Counted from the stretch's first letter, positions 1-5,115 are shown. The stretch is DNA of 5,115 nucleotides from Clostridiales bacterium (GCA_009783495.1 WRDJ01000083.1:1-5115); one strand, 5' to 3'. Numbers and translations are program-made. Notes: generated from the letters alone by a model not told the origin.

Positions 1-146
1 ACCTGCTTCAAAAGATCGGTGACCTCGGTGAAGAGGGCCTTGAACTCCGGGCCGCGGTGGTTGATCATGGGCGCGGCGCCGGCGCGCAGAACGGAGGGCG
101 GCACCTGGGTGGGGCCGGGCAGCATGAAATATTGCGTCTCAAACAT
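1..146 (-). CDS. Class V aminotransferase (alanine/serine-glyoxylate type), N-terminal fragment
   Basis: Only the first 48 codons are present; the gene runs off the low-coordinate edge of the window. The protein begins MFETQYFMLPGPTQVPPSVL and continues through a NHRGPEF motif at about residues 32-38. Together the LPGPTQVPP and INHRGPEF motifs are typical of PLP-dependent fold-type I class V aminotransferases of the alanine-glyoxylate / serine-pyruvate / PucG group. The PLP lysine would lie outside the window, so the substrate cannot be decided. The ATG at 146-144 is supported by an AGGAGTT ribosome binding site six bases upstream and by a sigma-A-type promoter at 184-212. The gene therefore appears to be its own transcription unit, separate from the molybdenum cofactor genes. 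The family assignment is reasonably sure; the exact enzyme is not. Confidence 0.85.
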   Translation of the reverse strand, partial: MFETQYFMLPGPTQVPPSVLRAGAAPMINHRGPEFKALFTEVTDLLKQ

Positions 147-152
147 GATTTC

Positions 153-159
153 AACTCCT
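153..159 (-). promoter_or_regulatory. Ribosome binding site of the aminotransferase gene
   Basis: The minus strand reads AGGAGTT, followed by six bases and then ATG at 146. This is a strong Shine-Dalgarno match and fixes the start of the aminotransferase. Confidence 0.8.
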
Positions 160-183
160 AAATCATTTTTACACTTGAATTAT

Positions 184-212
184 ATTATAAGACATCCTCT
201 TTCATATGTAAA
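184..212 (-). promoter_or_regulatory. Sigma-A-type promoter for the aminotransferase
   Basis: The minus strand carries TTTACA (212-207) as a -35 box, a 17-base spacer, and a perfect TATAAT (189-184) as a -10 box. This is one base from the vegetative consensus with optimal spacing, in an AT-rich stretch that contrasts with the GC-rich genes around it. Transcription would start near position 177, leaving a leader of about 30 bases before the ATG at 146. No operator-like palindrome is evident in the leader. Confidence 0.8.
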
Positions 213-261
213 CGAAAATTTCCCGCGCCCTTCTGTATTCTATCCCCCATCCTCTCTCTTG

Positions 262-293
262 CCCCACCCCCTGCCCCCTCCCAAGGGAGGGGG
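262..293 (-). other. G-rich tract with G-quadruplex pattern and short GC-rich palindrome
   Basis: On the minus strand, four guanine runs of 3, 5, 5 and 4 bases (282-262) are separated by loops of one or two bases, which satisfies the usual intramolecular G-quadruplex pattern. The first run is also part of a perfect 9-bp inverted repeat: CCCCCTCCC at 274-282, a two-base AA centre, and GGGAGGGGG at 285-293. It lies between the lipoprotein gene and the aminotransferase promoter. No U-tract follows the palindrome on the minus strand, so it is not a standard terminator. Such tracts are often dispersed intergenic repeats, but copy number cannot be judged from one window. Confidence 0.5.
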
Positions 294-300
294 AACGTTT

Positions 301-349
301 TTTCTTAATAAAGGGTTGGCGCCAAAGGCGCCAACCCTTTATTAAGAAA
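301..349. repeat. Perfect 23-bp inverted repeat with a 3-base loop
   Basis: The left arm (301-323) and right arm (327-349) are perfect reverse complements around an AAA centre at 324-326. The inner part is GC-rich (GGTTGGCGCC / GGCGCCAACC) and the outer part AT-rich. The right arm overlaps the stop codon and last two sense codons of the lipoprotein gene. It could act as the transcript end of the operon, but neither strand has a U-run after the stem: the minus strand continues AAACG and the plus strand GGATAAG. An alternative is a DNA cruciform of the kind found 3' of diversity-generating retroelement targets. The structure itself is certain; its function is not. Confidence 0.9.
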
Positions 350-1232
350 GGATAAGCACCATCAGTTTTTCCAGATTTATCCATAAAGCGGGGCGAACGC
401 CGCCGTTAGCACGGTTGACAGGGCCGCCATAGACGTTGACACGACCGTCAACATTGACGTAGGCGGCACGACCACTATCGAGGCCGGGCGACCGAAGCCA
501 CCACCACGAAGCGTTGCCGCTCATGTTTTTCGCTATCCGCGCGGAATTATACTGGTCGTTGATATAGGACAAGCTGCCCGGCCTGTTAGCCAGCTGCCCG
601 CTGTCGCCGAAATATTTCACCACTTCTTCCAGGCTCAGCAAGAATATCTTGTCTGAGGTATCGTTTCCGCCCGCCGTGCCGAACCATTGGTTGTCATCGT
701 TTTTCACCTGCGTCGGCACAATCATTTCCTTCTCCGCCGCCGAAAAGGTGTTATCAAAAAACTCCCCGTTCAGATATCCCCGCAAAGAGCAGTTTTCCCA
801 TGTTATTTCTCCAACGTATTCCCCATTGTATGCCCGCGTTTCCAGAATTTCATCGCTGATGACCAGCGCCTTGCCGCCCCGCACCTCCAGCACCAGCCAG
901 TATATTCCGCCTAACCCTATAGACGTGCCCGGCAAAATGCCTTTCATCCAAACCGGGTACAAGATAATATTCGCGTCATTTGTGTATTTACCGCCCAAAT
1001 CATAGGCCTTTGTGCCCCCGTCCGAGGTTGACCAGCCCGTTTGAATATAACCGTCGCGAGTGAAGGTCTCCGAGGAAAGCGTAAAATCTTCGCCTTTAAT
1101 CTTTTTCCCCGCGGCCACCTCGCCGCTGCCGTAGCTTCCAGAGTCATAGGTGATCGCAAATGAGCCTCCGCCGCAGCCCGCCAGGCCTAAAAGCAACGCC
1201 AAGGCCACAATTAAAACCAATAGCTTTTTCAT
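342..1232 (-). CDS. Predicted surface lipoprotein with InlB-type repeat and DUF6273 domain; putative DGR target
   Basis: This is a 296-residue predicted lipoprotein. Residues 1-20 form a short KK-start, hydrophobic core and lipobox (LAGC) with the lipidated cysteine at C20. Residues ~25-95 resemble an InlB B-repeat / Listeria-Bacteroides repeat (YDSGSYGSG... GYIQTGWSTSDGGTKAYD... LYPVW). Residues ~105-288 match DUF6273, with the family's WWWLRSPG (243-250) and GGVRPALWINL (277-287) signatures. It is probably anchored outside the membrane as a binding or adhesion protein; the ligand is unknown. The start at 1232 is chosen because the signal peptide begins there. An ATG at 1265 overlaps the MOSC stop as ATGA and would add 11 residues. 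The last eight residues after WINLE (KLMVLILS) look unlike the family and run into the inverted repeat. The codon pattern of residues 249-282 is unlike the rest of the gene (see the variable-region entry). Confidence 0.85.
   Translation of the reverse strand: MKKLLVLIVALALLLGLAGCGGGSFAITYDSGSYGSGEVAAGKKIKGEDFTLSSETFTRDGYIQTGWSTSDGGTKAYDLGGKYTNDANIILYPVWMKGILPGTSIGLGGIYWLVLEVRGGKALVISDEILETRAYNGEYVGEITWENCSLRGYLNGEFFDNTFSAAEKEMIVPTQVKNDDNQWFGTAGGNDTSDKIFLLSLEEVVKYFGDSGQLANRPGSLSYINDQYNSARIAKNMSGNASWWWLRSPGLDSGRAAYVNVDGRVNVYGGPVNRANGGVRPALWINLEKLMVLILS
387..506 (-). other. Candidate DGR variable region (3' end of the lipoprotein gene)
   Basis: This covers residues 243-282. From P249 to A282, 34 consecutive codons end in C or T, while codons just upstream often end in G or A. 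Constant positions (WWWLRSPG, AA, V, DG, V, G, V, GGVRPA) alternate with variable-looking ones: L251, D252, G254, R255, Y258, V261, R264, V267, Y268, G270, P271, R274 and A275. Each variable codon is NNC or NNT, as expected if the template codon were AAC or AAT and only the adenines had been mutated. Remaining asparagines at 260, 266, 273 and 276 would be unmutated template positions. Arginine at variable positions is always CGT (255, 264, 274), whereas the six arginines before W243 use CGC, CGG or AGG. DUF6273 has a C-type-lectin-like end pattern, as do known DGR targets. No template repeat or reverse transcriptase is in the window. Confidence 0.5.
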
Positions 1233-1261
1233 ATAAGTTCCCGCCTTTCGGTTCTTGAATT

Positions 1262-1699
1262 TCATTCTCCTATAATCAACAGTTCGCAGCCCGGGCTGAC
1301 CCTTCCGCCCTTCAGCACGCGGGCGAAAATGCCCTCCCTGGGCATGACGCAATCCCCCACGATCTGCTTGATGGCGCAGCCGCCGTGACATTCCTTGCCA
1401 ATCTGCGTCACCTGCAAAAGCACCTTCCCGTCCAGCAGGATTTGCGTGCCGATGGGCAAAACGCTCAGGACGATCCCTTCCGTGGTGACGTTCTCCGCGA
1501 AACGCCCGTTCCCGATCTCCGGCATAATTTCGCGTATCTTATCCGCGCTCTCCTTCGCCAAGAGGCTGACCTGGCGCAAACCCGGTTCGGCGTGGGCGTC
1601 GCCTTCTATGCCGCTCTCCTCAATAAAAGTCACCGCGCCTACTTCCTCTTTGGGCACGCCTTTCACCTTGCTGATATTAAATGCCAAAACCCTTGCCAT
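1262..1699 (-). CDS. Stand-alone MOSC domain protein
   Basis: This 145-residue protein consists of essentially one MOSC domain (the C-terminal domain of molybdenum cofactor sulfurases). Visible signatures are GIEGDAHA at 30-37, RQVSLL at 42-47, FAENVTTEGI, and the cysteine-rich core GKECHGGCAIK (101-111, cysteines C104 and C108) followed by GDCVMPREGIFARV (C117). MOSC proteins use a conserved cysteine to carry sulfur for metal-sulfur chemistry. In Firmicutes, small MOSC genes sit in molybdenum cofactor operons, often next to mogA, which is absent here. The ATG at 1699 has an AAGGAGG ribosome binding site at 1713-1708 and lies 18 bases after the moaC stop, so the two are likely co-transcribed. 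Its TGA at 1264-1262 overlaps a possible ATG of the lipoprotein gene. The exact substrate is unknown. Confidence 0.9.
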   Translation of the reverse strand: MARVLAFNISKVKGVPKEEVGAVTFIEESGIEGDAHAEPGLRQVSLLAKESADKIREIMPEIGNGRFAENVTTEGIVLSVLPIGTQILLDGKVLLQVTQIGKECHGGCAIKQIVGDCVMPREGIFARVLKGGRVSPGCELLIIGE

Positions 1700-1717
1700 T
1701 TCCCCATCCTCCTTCTA

Positions 1718-2206
1718 TTAATACCCGAAATCCTCCGGGCGCTTGAAATCGCCGCTCTTGCCGCCGCTTTTTTGCAGCAACTTGATATCGCCGATCACCA
1801 TGAATTTATCCACCGCCTTGCACATGTCATAGACGGTCAGAGCGGCCACCCCGGCCGCAGTCAGGGCCTCCATCTCCACGCCGGTCTTGCCGGAAACCGT
1901 GCAGGTAGCGGTGATGCGCACCGAACTTGTTTCTTCGTCGCAAACCAGTTCCACCTTGACGTTCTCGATCAAAAGCGGGTGGCAAAGCGGGATCAGTTCC
2001 GGCGTCTTTTTGGCCGCCATGATGCCGGCAATGCGCGCCGCCGCCAGCACGTCGCCCTTCTTCATCTGCCCTGCCATGACCATGCGCAGGGTGGCGGGAG
2101 CCATGCTCACCGAAGCGCTGGCCGCGGCCACTCTGACGGTCGGTTGCTTAGTGGAGACGTCCACCATGACGGCCGCGCCGCTTTCGTCTATATGTGTAAG
2201 CTGCAT
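1718..2206 (-). CDS. moaC: Cyclic pyranopterin monophosphate synthase MoaC
   Basis: MoaC converts the MoaA product 3',8-cyclo-7,8-dihydro-GTP to cyclic pyranopterin monophosphate, the first stable intermediate of molybdopterin synthesis; it is cytoplasmic and hexameric. The 162-residue length is normal for the family. Diagnostic motifs are [10 protein letters not shown] (14-23), [19 protein letters not shown] (60-78, with H76), [20 protein letters not shown] (109-128) and CKAVDK (129-134). D127 and K130 correspond to the catalytic aspartate and lysine of the E. coli enzyme. The ATG at 2206 is chosen because AGGAGG lies eight bases upstream (2220-2215) and because the family normally starts just before THIDESG. 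An upstream in-frame ATG at 2269 would add 21 unrelated residues and is rejected. A 231-base spacer separates it from moaA. Confidence 0.97.
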   Translation of the reverse strand: MQLTHIDESGAAVMVDVSTKQPTVRVAAASASVSMAPATLRMVMAGQMKKGDVLAAARIAGIMAAKKTPELIPLCHPLLIENVKVELVCDEETSSVRITATCTVSGKTGVEMEALTAAGVAALTVYDMCKAVDKFMVIGDIKLLQKSGGKSGDFKRPEDFGY

Positions 2207-2214
2207 AAGATATT

Positions 2215-2220
2215 CCTCCT
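2215..2220 (-). promoter_or_regulatory. Ribosome binding site of moaC
   Basis: A perfect AGGAGG on the minus strand lies eight bases before the ATG at 2206. It decides the start in favour of [10 protein letters not shown] over the longer open frame that begins in the spacer. Confidence 0.85.
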
Positions 2221-2354
2221 CTTTCTTCTTGACTTGTCGTAAAATCGGCGGCGCATCCCGGTGTCGCATCTGCGCCTCGGTCGCTCACGTATAAATCTGG
2301 TACGCTCACACCCTCGCCTTGACGCTTCGTGGGCTGCTTGCCGCTAACCGGGGT

Positions 2355-2380
2355 CCCCGAAAACCTTTAGGTTTTTGGGG
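2355..2380. repeat. Hairpin in the moaA-moaC spacer
   Basis: CCCCGAAAACCT (2355-2366) pairs with AGGTTTTTGGGG (2369-2380) around a two-base TT centre, with one non-Watson-Crick position (2359 with 2376: G-U on a plus transcript, C-A on a minus transcript). No U-run follows on the minus strand, so it is not a typical intrinsic terminator. It could be a processing or stability element between moaA and moaC, or simply part of a dispersed repeat. Confidence 0.65.
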
Positions 2381-2437
2381 TGGTTTTGGCTCCTCGTTGG
2401 TGCTTGGCGGTTCGGCCGTTTTTTTCCCTCTTTCCTC

Positions 2438-3370
2438 TCATCCGCCGATATTCCCCATGCCTCTTCTTGTCTCAAAATCAGAACAAAACCCCTGCTTGGG
2501 CTTGGCCGCCAGCGCTTGAGCAAAGAAGTTCTTCAGTTCCTCATCACTCCCGGCCAGCGCCGGACGCAAATCCGTCTCCCCGTCGTCGCCCAGACACATG
2601 CGCAGCTTGGCGTCATGCGTAACGCGCAAACGGTTGCATAAATGACAGAAAGCGTGGCTGACCGGCGAGATGAAGCCCACCAGACCCTTGTATCCCTCCC
2701 CGCGGTAAAGCCGCGCCACGCTGCTCTTGTTCTCGTTCTCAAGGGGCAAAAGCTCCGGGAAAAGCCGCAAAACCTCTTCGGTGGCGATCATTTTGCTTTT
2801 GTCGTATCTCCTGCCCATGGGCATATATTCGATGAAGCGCACTTCGACGGGCCGCTCCTTGGCCATCCTGATGAAATCGCCGATCTCCGCGTCGTTTATC
2901 CCGCGCATCAGCACCACGTTGATCTTCACGGGAAAGCCCGCTTCCTCCGCCGCCTTCAACCCCGCCAGGACTTCATCCAAACGCCCATAGCGGCACATTT
3001 GCTTGAAGGTCTCCGGGATCAAGGTGTTCAGGCTGATGTTCACCCTGTTCAGCCCCGCTTCTTTGAGCGCGGCGGCATATTTGTGCATCAAAATGGCGTT
3101 GGTGGTCATGGCCAAATCAATGATACCGGGAGCGGCGGCGCAGACGCGCACAATCTCCACAACGTCTTTGCGCATCAAGGGCTCGCCGCCGGTCAAGCGA
3201 ATCTTGTTCACGCCGAGGGCGGCCAAGGCCTGCACCAAGCGCCCTATCTCCTCCATGGTGAGATCCGGGCTTTTGCCGCTTTCCCGCTTGCAATAGATGC
3301 AGTCCAGATTGCAGCGCCCGGTGATGGAAAGCCGCAGATAATTTATTTCGCGTTCATGTTTGTCAAGCAA
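2438..3370 (-). CDS. moaA: GTP 3',8-cyclase MoaA (radical SAM)
   Basis: MoaA uses S-adenosylmethionine and two 4Fe-4S clusters to rearrange GTP to 3',8-cyclo-7,8-dihydro-GTP, the first step of molybdenum cofactor synthesis. From the TTG at 3370 the protein has 310 residues, slightly short for the family. The radical-SAM cluster motif CNLDCIYC supplies C20, C24 and C27. LTGGEPLMR (59-67) is the SAM-binding GGEP motif. The C-terminal GTP-side cluster is CHLCNRLRVTHDAKLRMC (C242, C245, C259; spacing 2 and 13). The protein ends in the conserved Gly-Gly tail (MGNIGG). The start is set by GGGAGGG seven bases upstream and by the family's usual LDKH.REINYLRLS beginning. ATT at 3373 is the only close alternative. 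The TTG lies before the moeA stop, giving an 8-base overlap and probable translational coupling. YCKRE after the cluster replaces the usual YCMP. Confidence 0.97.
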   Translation of the reverse strand: MLDKHEREINYLRLSITGRCNLDCIYCKRESGKSPDLTMEEIGRLVQALAALGVNKIRLTGGEPLMRKDVVEIVRVCAAAPGIIDLAMTTNAILMHKYAAALKEAGLNRVNISLNTLIPETFKQMCRYGRLDEVLAGLKAAEEAGFPVKINVVLMRGINDAEIGDFIRMAKERPVEVRFIEYMPMGRRYDKSKMIATEEVLRLFPELLPLENENKSSVARLYRGEGYKGLVGFISPVSHAFCHLCNRLRVTHDAKLRMCLGDDGETDLRPALAGSDEELKNFFAQALAAKPKQGFCSDFETRRGMGNIGG

Positions 3371-5115
3371 AATGATACCCTCCCAGGCGCTCCACCGCCG
3401 CCTTGAATTCCTCGTTCCGCAAAATTTCCAGGAAAAGCCTGACCACGGGCAGTTCCCGGCAATCGTCGCGCAAAACGAAGTCATATTCCTCGTCATAAAG
3501 CGGCGTAAAATCCAAGCCGTATAACCTGGCCGCGGAATAGACTCCCAGCCCAACGTCGGCGTTTCCGCAAAAGACCTGGGTCGCTACTGCGGTATGCGTA
3601 TACATTTCATTGTCATAGCCGACGATGCCCTGCCGGTCAATCCCCGCCTTTTCCAGCAGATAATCAAGCAGCACGCGCGTGCCGGAGCCTTTCTGCCGGT
3701 TGATGAAGCGTACGCCGTCTTTGAGCAGGTCGTTGATTCCGCATATCCCCTTGGGGTTGCCGGGCAAGGTGATGAGCCCCTGCACGCGCCGCGCCCCCTT
3801 GATCAGGCTCACCCCGCAATCCTTCAAGTAACGCTCCACGGAAGGTTGATTATAAACGCCGCTGGCCGCGTCCAGAAGGTGGATGGGCGCCAGCATGGCC
3901 TCGCCCTTCCTGATGGCGGTGATGCCGCCCATGCTGCCGGTATGGCCGGAAGAAACAAAAAGGCGGTAATCCCTCCTGCGCATCATGTCCCCCAGCAGGT
4001 CAATGATCGGGTCATGGCTGCCGTTTATCACCATGGTATTCTCCAGTTGGGCCACGGGCTTCATCAGGCTGATTTGCACCTTTTCGCCCGCTTCCAGTCC
4101 TTCGCTCTCGCGGGGGATGACCATCATGCCGTCGGCCTGCGCCAAAGAGGAAATGACCCCCGCGCCCCGCGCCATTGGCGAAGCGATCAGGCGCCCCTCG
4201 ATTTGCCCCAGCTTCACCCGCACGAATTCCTCATATTTCAAATCCGAGACCACGCGCCGCCCCAAAACCGCTTCGGCCAGCGGCGGCCGCGCAGCAAAAC
4301 TCTTCTGCAAAAATTCCACCACCGAGAAAACCAAGTTTTCCATCACCACCATGGCGGAAACGGGGTACCCGGGCAGGCCGATCAGCGCCGCCCCTCCGCC
4401 CGCGCCCATGATGGCCGGTTTGCCGGGGCGGATCGAAAGCCCGTGGCAAAAAACCTCCCCGCAGGCCCTAAAAGCGCGAACGGTATAATCGTCGCGCCCC
4501 GCGCTGCTGCCGGCGTTCACCAGCACCAGGTCAAATTCCCGGCTCAGTTCCCCCACCTTGGCGATGAGGTTTTGCAGGTTGTCCTTGAGTATATCGCAAA
4601 CCATGACCTCGCAGCCGAAATCGCTGAGCATGGCGGCGAACATGGCGGAATTGAACTCGGTAATCTCGCCCGCCTTGGGCAAAGCGCCGGCCGGCACGAT
4701 CTCATCCCCGGTGGGCAGGATGGCTGCCCGGATTGGCTTCAAGACCTCGATTTCGCGCACGCCGCCCGCCAAGAGCGCCCCCAGATGCGCGGCGGAAACC
4801 CGCGTATAGCTGGGGATGATCATATCGCCCTCGCAAATGTCCTCGCCCACCTGCCGCACGTCGTGCCAGGGGGCATATGCGCCGTCCAGGCGAGCGCGCC
4901 CGTCCGGCTGATATACCACGTCCTCGATCATGGCCACCGCGTCGAAGCCCGGCGGCAGCGGGTCGCCCGTATCCACGGTAACGAACCGCTCCTTCGAGAG
5001 AAAAACCGGCGTGGTGGCCGTGGCCCCGAAGGTATCCCGCGAACGGATGGCGATGCCGTCCATGGCCGCGGCGTTATAGTGCGGCGAAGGAATTACGGCA
5101 AAAGCCGCTTTGGCC
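3363..5115 (-). CDS. moeA: Molybdopterin molybdenumtransferase MoeA fused to a PBP-like molybdate-binding domain (5' partial)
   Basis: The frame is open to the edge of the window, so the N-terminus (about 60 residues by family length) is missing and 583 residues are visible. The apparent ATG at 5063 is internal: upstream codons read SPHYNAAA, part of the MoeA motif SPHYNAAAMDGIAI. Counting from that ATG, the molybdopterin-binding fold spans about 108-255, with PTGDEIVPAG (117-126), NAGSSAGRDDYT (183-194, the GGTS.G..D equivalent) and GLPGYPVSA (229-237). MoeA domain IV follows to about 335. Residues ~342-566 form a PBP-like domain with NGSHDPIIDLL, SSGHTGSMGGITAIRKGEAMLAPIHLLD, NRQKGSGTR and GNADVGLGVYSAA. 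MoeA inserts molybdate into adenylylated molybdopterin. The extra domain, known in many Firmicutes and archaeal MoeA proteins and lacking a signal peptide here, probably binds molybdate or tungstate in the cytoplasm. It is first in the visible operon and overlaps moaA by 8 bases. Confidence 0.95.
   Translation of the reverse strand, partial: AKAAFAVIPSPHYNAAAMDGIAIRSRDTFGATATTPVFLSKERFVTVDTGDPLPPGFDAVAMIEDVVYQPDGRARLDGAYAPWHDVRQVGEDICEGDMIIPSYTRVSAAHLGALLAGGVREIEVLKPIRAAILPTGDEIVPAGALPKAGEITEFNSAMFAAMLSDFGCEVMVCDILKDNLQNLIAKVGELSREFDLVLVNAGSSAGRDDYTVRAFRACGEVFCHGLSIRPGKPAIMGAGGGAALIGLPGYPVSAMVVMENLVFSVVEFLQKSFAARPPLAEAVLGRRVVSDLKYEEFVRVKLGQIEGRLIASPMARGAGVISSLAQADGMMVIPRESEGLEAGEKVQISLMKPVAQLENTMVINGSHDPIIDLLGDMMRRRDYRLFVSSGHTGSMGGITAIRKGEAMLAPIHLLDAASGVYNQPSVERYLKDCGVSLIKGARRVQGLITLPGNPKGICGINDLLKDGVRFINRQKGSGTRVLLDYLLEKAGIDRQGIVGYDNEMYTHTAVATQVFCGNADVGLGVYSAARLYGLDFTPLYDEEYDFVLRDDCRELPVVRLFLEILRNEEFKAAVERLGGYHFA
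3378..3384 (-). promoter_or_regulatory. Ribosome binding site that fixes the TTG start of moaA
   Basis: GGGAGGG on the minus strand lies inside the 3' end of moeA, seven bases before TTG at 3370-3368. No ATG or GTG occurs at a suitable distance in the moaA frame, so TTG is the best start. Confidence 0.75.

Larger units (their letters stand above)
2207..2437 (-). other. 231-base non-coding spacer with hairpins, possibly a dispersed repeat
   Basis: This spacer separates moaA from moaC in an otherwise tight operon. I see no credible gene and no convincing promoter in it. It contains an imperfect 12-bp hairpin at 2355-2380, an overlapping CGGGG-T-CCCCG palindrome at 2349-2359, and a GGCGCA / TGCGCC pair at 2250-2255 and 2271-2276 around a 15-base loop. 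Direct copies of GCTCAC lie at 2282-2287 and 2304-2309, flanking a CGTA / TACG pair. Its look is of a mosaic intergenic repeat, as common in Negativicutes and related genomes, but that comparison is from memory and copy number cannot be seen here. The last bases before moaC hold its ribosome binding site. Confidence 0.5.

Noticed and set aside
1266..1391. Longer lipoprotein starting at 1391
   Set aside because: The extension lies in the MOSC coding region in another frame and would bury the signal peptide and lipobox inside the protein.
1385..2242. Long plus-strand open frame of 285 codons
   Set aside because: It is antisense to moaC and the MOSC gene, both with clear family motifs; its protein is rich in H, R, A and L, as expected from an antisense frame of GC-rich genes, and has no recognisable domain.
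2401..2425. Plus-strand terminator before the T7 run at 2419-2425
   Set aside because: The stem is only a few base pairs around CGGCCG and there is no plus-strand gene upstream to terminate.
2207..2437. Molybdenum cofactor riboswitch
   Set aside because: It lies after moaA rather than before the operon, and I could not fit the known conserved core; only a covariance search could settle this.
2642..3406. Long plus-strand open frame of 254 codons
   Set aside because: It is antisense to moaA, which has all its cluster cysteines and motifs; the plus-strand frame shows no family features.
3371..3553. Longer moaA with an ATG start at 3553
   Set aside because: The added 61 residues are read out of frame through the conserved end of the moeA PBP-like domain and have no MoaA character; the TTG at 3370 has a strong ribosome binding site.
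1..5115. tRNA, rRNA, CRISPR array, insertion sequence or DGR reverse transcriptase in the window
   Set aside because: No cloverleaf, regularly spaced repeat array, transposase motif or reverse transcriptase motif (YxDD-type) is visible on either strand in a credible gene.

Overview
The window looks like chromosomal DNA from a Firmicutes-type anaerobe (Clostridia or Negativicutes; the exact lineage is inferred). The reasons are strong GGAGG ribosome binding sites, a MoeA fused to a periplasmic-binding-protein-like domain, a DUF6273/InlB-repeat lipoprotein and a clean sigma-A-type promoter. All convincing genes are on the minus strand, so the biological order runs from high to low coordinates.

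Layout in transcription order: (1) 5115-3363, moeA with a C-terminal molybdate-binding-like domain, with its N-terminus outside the window; (2) 3370-2438, moaA, which starts with TTG and overlaps the end of moeA by 8 bases; (3) 2437-2207, a 231-base non-coding spacer with hairpins that looks like a dispersed repeat; (4) 2206-1718, moaC; (5) 1699-1262, a small stand-alone MOSC protein; (6) 1232-342, a lipoprotein overlapping or nearly touching the MOSC gene; (7) 349-301, a perfect 23-bp inverted repeat; (8) 300-147, an intergenic region with a G-quadruplex-type tract and a promoter; (9) 146-1, the first 48 codons of a class V aminotransferase.

The first block is a molybdenum cofactor operon. 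MoaA and MoaC convert GTP to cyclic pyranopterin monophosphate. MoeA inserts molybdate into molybdopterin, and its extra domain probably binds molybdate or tungstate or senses it. The MOSC protein is probably a sulfur-carrier or metal-sulfur accessory protein. MoaB/MogA, MoaD and MoaE are not in the window.

The most interesting signal is in the lipoprotein. Its last ~40 codons have the hallmarks of a diversity-generating retroelement (DGR) variable region: a conserved WWWLRSPG / GGVRPALW frame around a C-type-lectin-like C-terminus, 34 consecutive codons ending in C or T, and substitutions that all fit mutated AAC/AAT codons. CGT arginine codons occur only at the proposed variable positions. 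A perfect long inverted repeat without a U-tract lies just 3' of it, where DGR targets carry a stimulatory hairpin. No reverse transcriptase, template repeat or accessory protein is in the window, so any DGR machinery would act from elsewhere in the genome. This remains a testable inference.
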